NCBI GenBank assembly: GCA_902729315.2
Contig: LR746264.1
Span: 436,501 to 500,500, forward strand
Length of the DNA stretch: 64,000 nt
Direction of reading: 5' to 3'
From: Spirodela intermedia
Taxonomy: Eukaryota; Streptophyta; Magnoliopsida; Alismatales; Araceae
The notes below the pieces were generated by a model. The model searched no databases. It was not told where the DNA came from and was given only the letters and a program-made list of their open reading frames with translations. This document shows positions 55,413-64,000 of the stretch, piece by piece (positions within the stretch are counted from its first letter, which is position 1; every line of letters starts with the position of its first letter). The translations under genes and the position numbers were made by a program.

Positions 55413-58400
55413 TCAAGTGGAGAGGGTCGTCCTCGGGCAGCTGTCGGGGACGCAGGCCAGGAGGTCGCGGTAGTCGCGGGAGATGGTGAACGCGTCGTGG
55501 ACATCCCCGTCGCGGCTCTTCTTGTACTCCACACGGAGAGTCGTCCTGTTGACCGCCGTCATCTTCACGAACCCGTAGTCGTAGTCCCGCACCAGGCTCC
55601 ACGACGCCTCCACGTCGGCGAACTCCGCCAGGTTGGCGCCGCCGCCCCCCGCCACCAGATGGATCGTCCCCTTCAAGGCCCCCTCGTAGTGCGTCCTCTC
55701 CTTCCTCGTGCAGACGTTCTGCCGAATCAGAGGTGATCAGAGAGATAGCGAGAGAGAGAGAGAAGAGAGGGGGGAAGAAAGTCAAACCTGGTAGATGGGG
55801 CAGGTCCGCTCGTAGTTGTGGACATGACCATAGACGGCGAGGTCAACGCGGTGGCGCTGCCAGAGCTCCTGAAGGGAATCCCTGCCCATAGGCTCCGCGA
55901 AGGAGCCTTCCTGGACGTAAAAGTGGCCGGAGGAGTAGCCCAGAACGCGGTGGGCGAGGAAGACCAGCCATGGCTGCTTCTGCCGGTCAACGGACGCCAT
56001 GCAGCGCTCGAGGAACTCATACTGCTCGCTGCCCCGCCGCCAGTCCTGCTCCGTGTCGGCCACGCAGAACCTGAACATCCCGTAGTCCGTCGAATACCTG
56101 AAAACCAGACTCAAAGAGCTCACGAAACCAGGCGTTGACCTTCTCCTCCTCTGTTCTCAGCGGCAGAGAATACCAGAGCTTGGCCCGTTTCTCTGCGGGG
56201 ACGTAGAACATGGTCTGGGTCGGGACGCCGCACTCGCCGCCGGAGTCATTGTTCTCATAGAAGGACCCACTCCCCGGCCAGTCCCTCTCATGGTTGCCGC
56301 TGACAAATCATGGGTCAACGCAAACATTTAATAACTAGATCTACATCAATGACATCTGAAGATTCATCCGTGGGAACCAGAGAGGGGAACCTTGCGATCA
56401 TGTAGGGTAAGGACGACGCGATCGGCTCAACCTGCTCCGTGAACTGGTCCCATTGGGAGAGGTACCCATTGGCATAGGAAAGGTCTCCGATGTGGAAGAC
56501 AATGTCGATGCCGGCCAAGTCCCGGACCAGCTGGCGGGTCGTGTTGAGGGACCCATACTCGCCGGAGTTGTACTCGTTGGAGCCATCAATCTCCCCCTGA
56601 GAAAAAAACCCATTAGAAAGTCAACTCTTCTTCTGACCTAGTGAAAAATTGTCAAGATGAACGATTTGATTAAGTTGACGTAGATTGAGCTGCAAAAAGA
56701 CTTGATTTTCTGCGAAGATCCTTCACCCCGAGTTCACAAGATGAAGAAACCTCGACCGTTTTCGTCCTTTTGGTGGGTCGGCTCGGGCTACATCTTCTTC
56801 CTCAAAATGAGATATCTTTAAGAGATATCCTCTCAATCTCACCTTGCCCATGTCGCCAAAGACGACCACACGTTGCAGAGACTCTTGCCCGGGGTAGGGA
56901 GAAGCCCTGAAGCTGTATATTCTGCTCCATACGTAGGATCCATCCCTGAGCCTGTGCCCCAGCCTGTAGTCATACCTGCATCGTGCGCGATCCAGAATAA
57001 GAAAGTCAGATTGTTCTTGAAGAACACTGCATGTGGTACAGTGATTATATGTCTTCCCTCCCATTTAAAGATAATCATGGAGATTTAGAGGAGGTGGATG
57101 AACGGTTCTCACATCTGGTTCGGCCACAGGTTCTTCAGAAAACTGGTGTGTATGAAGCCTGGATCTCTCCAGCCCACCGTCCTCGCTGGTGGACCTGTGA
57201 ACATGTTCGACGAATCGCAAGTGCCATCGGATTATTCTTTGACTTTGTAGAAAGATTTCGAAGAGATATTAACTTGAGAAGCTCGTAGATATGAACGAGG
57301 CGTATTTTTAGTGGACTTCTATATTAAAAAAATATCTAAATAGTTTAATGCAATCCTAATGTGATAGGTTAAAAAATAATTTAATGTAATTATAATGGAC
57401 TTATATACTAAAAAAATTCCTTAAATAGAGATCGTCCGTAGACTTGTGAAGTGGGCCTCGTCCATACAGCCATCAAATATTCTCATCCCATCATTCTGTG
57501 GGGTTGTCAAATGGGCCTCATCGAGTAAATTTTTCAAAAAAGTGTAAATCTCGTAGATTCATCAGAAGAGTATCACTTTCTTATATCCAGGAAGATATTC
57601 CACAAATTTAAATTGTTTGGTAGATCTCATCCCACGCACAGTTGGGCTTCGAAAAAAAATCTATTTATTCATCTCATATTCAAGCAGCTTTTATCCCATG
57701 AATGCTGGAGAGGCTTCATCCCATTTTTAAATCCGGACATGATTCCTCTTTCAAAGATTATTTTTTTTTGCGGCATATTTTTAGTAATAAATTGAAGGTG
57801 TTCATCGGTCAGAATGATTTAAAAAATAATAATTATAGCCAGCGAGGAGGTTCCACAGTTAATCAAATAAAAAGAAATTATTTCATGCCTACTAAGAAGG
57901 AAAAAAATTGGCAAGTTTCCCAAGATAAATAAAAAACAGAGCTTGCGAAATTATATTACATTGGTCAACTCACTAAACAAAAATAGTAAATAATTTGATC
58001 GCAAGCAAATTCAGGGCAGAACGGTCCAAAAAAGAAAGAAAATAAAAACCGCGCTTTGGTTTGATAAACATTCATAAAATCTGTGATTCGAAAATAATGA
58101 GAGAATGAACATACCACACATGCTCCTTCGGCCAAAAGTCATAGTTCCAGCTGGGGATTTCGTTTGATCTCCTCGTTGAGGACCCCATTCAACAAGAGGT
58201 ACTGCCTCGTCGATGCTATACCCACTCGTCCAAGTAACAGCCATCTGAGAGTCAAGTGTCCAAAGTGACCACCTCTGAGATGTAACCAAAGGATAGTAGC
58301 AACATATGCTATACACAGTAGCAATATTACTATGTATGGAAGCTTACACAATGCGGGATCCAGGGTGGGTGATGCTTTAGAACGAAAATTATGAATTTTC

Positions 58401-61400
58401 TAAATAGACCAAGCATTGTGTTGTATTTACTATGGGTTCAGGCGATGAAGTCCTGGCTCTTTGATCCGGCTGAGATATCTTTCAGACCACTTCCTCCGAT
58501 AACAGAAGATGGTAGATATATCTTCAAACGTTAAGGAAGAAGTATCTATCATTTTACACGAGTTTGAGCTAGAAAAAAAATAGAGAGTGAGGAGAGAAGA
58601 AGGCAGAAATGCATAAAACCTGTGTCTTTCCTAGGAAGTTTGGAAGGATGAGTGTATAGTCTAATGATTCATTGGGAACTGACAAGATCGTTGACCACCA
58701 GAGGAAAACTGGAATTCTGACAGCCACTCGAGCTGCATTTAATGATCATTTTCTACACCTCTATGTCACATTTTACGTAAGTCTCATCAGTCGAGCTTCC
58801 AGATTCAGATTTCATCACTTAGTCCAAGATATGATATTTCTATTGTTTCAGCCGTTTGGCAAAAACCATGTTTGAAGAAGCAGAAGCAGATGCAGATGAC
58901 GAACTTTATTAAGGAAAATAAAACCATCACACCTGAACTCAATCACCACCATACAAAGAATGTCTGATGGATTAAAATGTGTGAAGAAGTAACGCTTACC
59001 TCATTCCATTCTTTTCCTTGCGATAAACGTGGATAAACAGGAGCTTTGGGATTCGCAAAACTTATTCTATTTGATGCACCAAGCAGCTTAGGCTGAGACA
59101 TGAAGAAAAAATGGAAATATAATCAAGCATTCACCCAGCAATGATGATAATTGCGAGATGAGCCATATACTCATAGATAAAGAAAGAATGGGAGACCCAA
59201 AACACCACATTGAGGAGATTGAAGATATCTAGTGATAAAAAAATTATCATACACAAAGAGATGATATTTCTATTAAATCTGGCAGTATGCCATGAGGTTG
59301 AAATTTTACAGCAGAAAAAAAAAAAAAAACTGCTGACGTCGGTCTGACAATTGGACAGACGATCATTGTTAGAATACACAGGATTTGGTCCTCAGAGTGT
59401 TGAGCTGAAACTAAAATAAAATGATAACTCTTTTCTCCAGTCATGACTTTGAAGATATATACGTACAGACGGACATAACTTTCTGGCGTAAAACATGAGA
59501 CAATGTTCGAAGGGAACTGGAAAAGAGATGTTAACAATCTTGTAGTTCAAAGTAGATAACATACTTTCCATGAAAGATCACCAAAAAGGGGCAAAGACAT
59601 ATGTTTTTAGCTGACTAAAGCTCAAAATAGTGAAAATGAATCGTTTTGATGAACATGGGAATTTCTTCTTGAATTTTGGATATCTTCGAAAAGTGTTGAT
59701 ACAATGCCCATGATGCAGTTAGAAGCATAAAGTGAAAACAGAAGATAATAAAAAAACTTACTGCGACGTTTCACATCCATGCATTTTCAGTTACGATGGG
59801 AGAATCCAAAGTTCAGTACCAGTACTAATTTTACAGCGTGCATCTTGATAATAGATCAACTGACTGGAAAGAGACATGCTAATGGAGAAACCATAGGACT
59901 AGCTTTATACAATGGCAAGTATTGATGGACAGAATAAGATGTGCTACTCTGTGTTCAAGAAACGCTCGCATTTTATATGGTACAATATAGCTTGAATAAA
60001 ATTTCACAATAAGAGCAAAAGAAGTATAATTTCACAAGATATGAAAAGAGGAGAGCATATTAGTGGCAATGGACCGGTTCATTTAAAACCTTAAGATGGA
60101 GAAATGCTTATATTGGTTAAGATTCTGGTTATAACGTATGAACCAAAAGAAACAAGTTAAGAAATAAAATAAAATAATATCAAAACTAAGAGCCATTCAT
60201 ATAAGTACGTTTAAAGCACTCAAAGTCTTTTATGAATACGCAAGTTCCTAAGGAATCCCAACAGTCATGGCCTATGGATAGCCCTATTCTTGTAAAGAAT
60301 GGGAGCTTGTTGGAGGCAGGCAGCCTGAGGTACTTACATTCTCTAGTCCTCCAGAAAACAACGCAAAAGCAAAGTCCTCCCTCTGATTGATCAATCGAAA
60401 CCTCAATGTGCCCTTTCCAGTGCCAACGTAGTCCTCTTTTGAATAGTTAGCATATTGATACTAGAGGACAAGCCAAAAATATATATATCAATCCATATTC
60501 TGGAAAGATCTTCTCCAAGGAAGAAAGTTCTGATTATTTCGTTCGATACTGTGGCATATTGGACCAGGCAAAAAAAATTAGCAGTACTAACCTTAATAGG
60601 TGCAGTACATAACAATGGAGGAAATTCTCTCGGATTTTCCGCCGTGCAGACAGAACTACTGTAGCATTTCAGATTAAAACAGCATGCAGGATCAAAACAT
60701 TAGTGCAAAAGTCACAAAGCTAAAGCATTACTAAAAAAATAATTCTTAGAGTAGGAAGGAATTGCAGGAAATGGGTAACCGAAAAGTCTTGTCGGAGTTT
60801 GATAAGGGACAGATTCATTTCTTTTCTTCAAACCCTTTTCAGTACACAAAGTGATTTAACCCTGACATAAAGAAGAGTCTAACCTGAAATTTGAAGGCGA
60901 AAAGACCCCGATCCAGTCGTCATTTGATGGGTTTGCATTGATATACTCTAAGTTAATCCATTCATACGTTTGTCCCTGGAAATAGTAGTAACTTAATTAT
61001 TCAGGGCAATCTTAACAATCCCATAAGCAAAACATATACACTGCAAGAGAAGCGTAAAAATAGATAAGTAGTATAAGACAATACGGTGGAATGAAAACCA
61101 CGGATTGATCCTGTCGATTTTTCTCCTGATACTTCTACTAGTCAACGCGGTAATTCTTCAAGATCCTCACCATTTGACAGAAATTCTAAGACGATGTGAA
61201 ACATAGAGTACAACAATGAGCACAACACAGGTAGGAAGCTGAATCAACGACAAACCATGCAATGAGCTGTTCCTAAACAAGATAACAAGATAATATGATC
61301 TTAAATAATGCACGGGTTTAGTATCTGCTCACTACCCCTGGCTAATCTGAGCTCAAAATTTAGGTAGGGGACGGAGGAGGAACCTTCAGCCCCAGCAACG

Positions 61401-61557
61401 ACGGAGAGGCTTTCAGATACACCCAATCGTGAGAGGCGAGCGTCACCCTGTGAATCGCAATTTTTGAAAGCGGATGTTCTCCACCCTTCTTCGCAGACCC
61501 GAAAGGCGACAGCGCCAAGCATAGCGCGAGCAAGAACAGTGAAGTGGTCCGCATCAT
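55413..61557 (-). CDS. PAP27-like purple acid phosphatase (secreted metallophosphoesterase)
   Basis: Dimetal phosphatase/phosphodiesterase of the large plant PAP1/24/27 subgroup, secreted. Twelve in-frame exons: 61384-61557, 60884-60975, 60592-60658, 60338-60460, 59000-59092, 58115-58244, 57113-57194, 56843-56975, 56391-56596, 56174-56299, 55788-56097 and 55413-55718; 613 aa, the family length. A signal peptide (SLFLLALCLALSPFGSA) is followed by a fibronectin-like domain (NDDWIGVFSPSNF, MAVTWTSGY) and the catalytic domain. All five metal motifs are seen: FGDMG (Asp295), GDLSYANGY (Asp336, Tyr339), GNHE (Asn369), AHR (His458) and YGHVHNYER (His500, His502). The C-terminus is AFTISRDYRDLLACVPDSCP. 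Two ATGs in a row sit at the start (61557 and 61554). Annotators often call this group nucleotide pyrophosphatase/phosphodiesterase. Confidence 0.96.
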
Positions 61558-64000
61558 GGCTGAAACCTGAAACCTGAAACCAAATCGATCGTCAAGATGA
61601 ACAGGAAAAAACGAGCCCTGTGCGAGTAACCCCACGACAGGCAATGAATTGTCGTCAATCAATCACGGAACAGCCAATCAAATCTCGACACCCAAGGAAG
61701 CAAGCAAGTGAAAGATGGCTCCCACTGATACGAACACGATTGAAGAGCGATCTACTAGGGGAGAGCAGCTCTACCTTGATCCGATTCTCGTACCACGGGA
61801 GCAGTCCAGGATGACTGGAAACAGAAGAAAATGAACAGAAATTTGTAGCACAGGCAAGAAGGGGAAGCATTTAGGTGGGTCCGATGAAGTCAGACTCCTA
61901 CGGAAGCGTGCCAGTAGTGATGGGACCCTTTGTTACCGCCGCATCAATGAGATTCCCACCAATGGCAGCATATGCCACAGCCGCTCTTCGCCTATCCCAA
62001 TGGAAACGGAACTTTCAAAGTGGTCTTCTTTAGGCCTGGAAGACGATGATCTTTTCGAGAAGGAACCCACGCATCATCTGACATCACACACCTGATAATA
62101 CCTCCCCGCTAAAACAACGAGATTAAAATATCTAAAATTGTAAGTTATTCTTAAATTGTTGAAACATGAATTATAACGTAAAATTGGTGAGCATTTTGTT
62201 TATCTTTTTAGGCCCCTAAAACCTTTAAATGGACAATAAGCCCATGTTGACAACTAGGATCATACTTTTCTACCATAATCTAGGGTCGGATAGAAAAAAT
62301 ATATGGCCGTTTAGCCACATAAATAAAAGAGAAGACTAATTTGTTATTAAAATGATATTAAACGATGTAAATTAAAACACATACTGTTTCATTTCAAGTG
62401 AAAACACAATGACCAACTATTAGCCATTATTATAGGCAAATCCAAAGTTAATAGAGACGTATATAATTATTATTAAGATATTTTTTGAATCCATGTGGGT
62501 AGCCCTTTAAATAAATTATATATTTAGTTCTTATTAACTAATTTTTAGGCTTTTTTATTTTTCTTGTAGAACATGTTTTCTATCCATCCATCAATGATCA
62601 ATCAATCAGTATGGAGAGAGGGAGGGGGATCAATCAATCATAATTGACCAGCCGACAATCAAGTCATCATGTTATTGTAGTGTACCCCCACAAAGCTAAG
62701 TGTTAGCATCAAATCTTATTAATATTGAAGATCAACTCTATCGTCCCCATATTAACTCATATAAGAGCATACAACCATGTACTTGATAATGATGGCATAG
62801 ATATTTCCGGATTGTTAGTATATAAGAGATATTATGACAGTAAATGTGTTGCTTTTTGCATATTTACTCTCAACTATTGAACATATACGATGATGCACAT
62901 GGCTATAAATAGTAATGTGTGTGTGGTTCAATGGTATGGTGGCATATACACAATAATATCATTGGGGCATATTTTTTGATATCCTGTTACATAGATTAGT
63001 TTTGTCAACATCTATTCACTGATATATTGAAGATGTTATGTTAGTGCATACATGTAGGAATCATAGAAATCTATTTAATCATAAATATTGACGTGAATAT
63101 ACTTGTTAGAAAACTATTTTAAGAAAAAGTGATGCAACAAGATTCTAAAAAAAGAATTCAAACAATCAGAATTACTATTAAATTGCCAAGATTAATGCAC
63201 ATATTTTTGACATCATTCTCTTTGGTGTGGTGTGTCAAACAATGATTGTATTGTAAACTACTAGTTGCTAGTAGAGAAGAGCGTAATCATCTAATTTAAA
63301 GTATATAAAGAAAAGAGGGAGAACTACAATGAAATATTTAAAGTACACTTTATTGAAAATTTAATGTAAAAAAGTAATGCTCGACACCATCTAACCCTCA
63401 TGGATTGTTGTAGTTATGAGATTACCCAAGCATAGAGTATTGATTTGAGACATATGGTTCCCAAGATCAATGACAAGACCTTGATATCATGGAGGCATCA
63501 AAGAGGTGGAAAAGACATGTGAAGACATTCCTAACCTATTCTATCACATTTTAGAATGAATAAATAAAGTAGAGAAGCTCACCATAGCTATAGAGAAATA
63601 AGGGTTCAACTTTAATATAATGCTATAATTCAAGATTGGAATAAATATCTCAATACTAATTAGAGTCACTTGTATCAACAAAATAAGAGTTAATAATAAA
63701 TGGCAATAAAGAACATTGAAGGTCTACTACTTCAACTTGTAGTGGTAACAACCCTCTTGACCTGAATTAATCTAAATATTTTTAAACAAGTGAAAGGTAT
63801 TCATTATAAAATTGGTAAAAATTAAAGGTGTAGTTTTTATAAAGCTTTAGTTCTAAATCATTAGGTAACACCAATCAATAATTTTTAACTATTAAACAAG
63901 AAATAGCTATACTAAAGTATTGATGAAATAAAATAATTTTTATATTTAAAATAATATTATATAAGAAATTATGAAAAATAATTATATCAACATTTAAAAA
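61558..64000. other. 5' flank of PAP27-like gene and AT-rich intergenic DNA
   Basis: The first about 500 bp is the likely promoter and leader of the PAP27-like gene. From 62100 to the right edge the DNA is strongly AT-rich, with short CAATCAAT repeats near 62595-62640. No ORF with a recognisable domain and no clear mobile element was seen. Confidence 0.5.

Overview
This is eukaryotic nuclear DNA from a land plant. The genes have many exons with GT-AG (and one GC-AG) introns that are AT-rich, and the window is full of plant microsatellites. The protein families include plant-only forms: an RPK2-type LRR kinase, a NINJA/AFP protein, plant ubiquitin-eS31 and PAP27-type phosphatase. Several genes have very GC-rich 5' coding ends (GRP, AFP, RPK2-like, the 94-aa gene), which fits a monocot better than a eudicot; this lineage guess is inference with modest confidence. 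No bacterial, viral or organellar operon structure was seen, and no clear rRNA, tRNA or CRISPR array.

Layout, left to right. 616-7598 (-): ankyrin/DHHC S-acyltransferase (PAT23-like), whose catalytic end lies beyond the left edge. 8242-8840 (+): glycine-rich RNA-binding protein, divergent from it. 8841-13827: AT-rich intergenic DNA with degraded repeats. 13828-14203 (-): small conserved plant protein, divergent from 14749-17358 (+): Maf-like nucleotide pyrophosphatase. 17812-25380 (-): 26-exon Nrap/NOL6 ribosome-biogenesis factor. 25950-28873 (+): small coiled-coil protein. 29580-35379 (-): CDC48B-like AAA ATPase. 36566-46132 (-): ASNSD1-like glutaminase/asparagine-synthetase-domain protein. 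47369-48289 (+): NINJA/AFP family repressor. 49951-50427 (-): ubiquitin-eS31 fusion. 51882-54377 (-): RPK2-like LRR receptor kinase, intronless. 55413-61557 (-): PAP27-like purple acid phosphatase. 61558-64000: AT-rich intergenic DNA.

How the genes relate. This is ordinary euchromatic plant gene space, not an operon or a gene cluster. A loose theme is ribosome biogenesis and growth: Nrap and ubiquitin-eS31 both have TGGGCY (site II) and/or telo-box motifs typical of translation genes, and the same motifs mark most of the divergent promoters. The CDC48B-ASNSD1 neighbour pair may be old conserved synteny, because from memory the Arabidopsis orthologues are also neighbours. Exon chains below were built by hand from reading-frame continuity, splice dinucleotides and recalled family conservation. 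Every junction listed keeps the frame, but none is backed by transcript data.

I did not find a convincing undescribed system. The most unusual items are a 467-nt uninterrupted homopurine tract upstream of the ubiquitin-eS31 gene, a 19-nt microexon and a GC-AG intron in Nrap, and a CDC48B that lacks the C-terminal tail recalled for its Arabidopsis relative.
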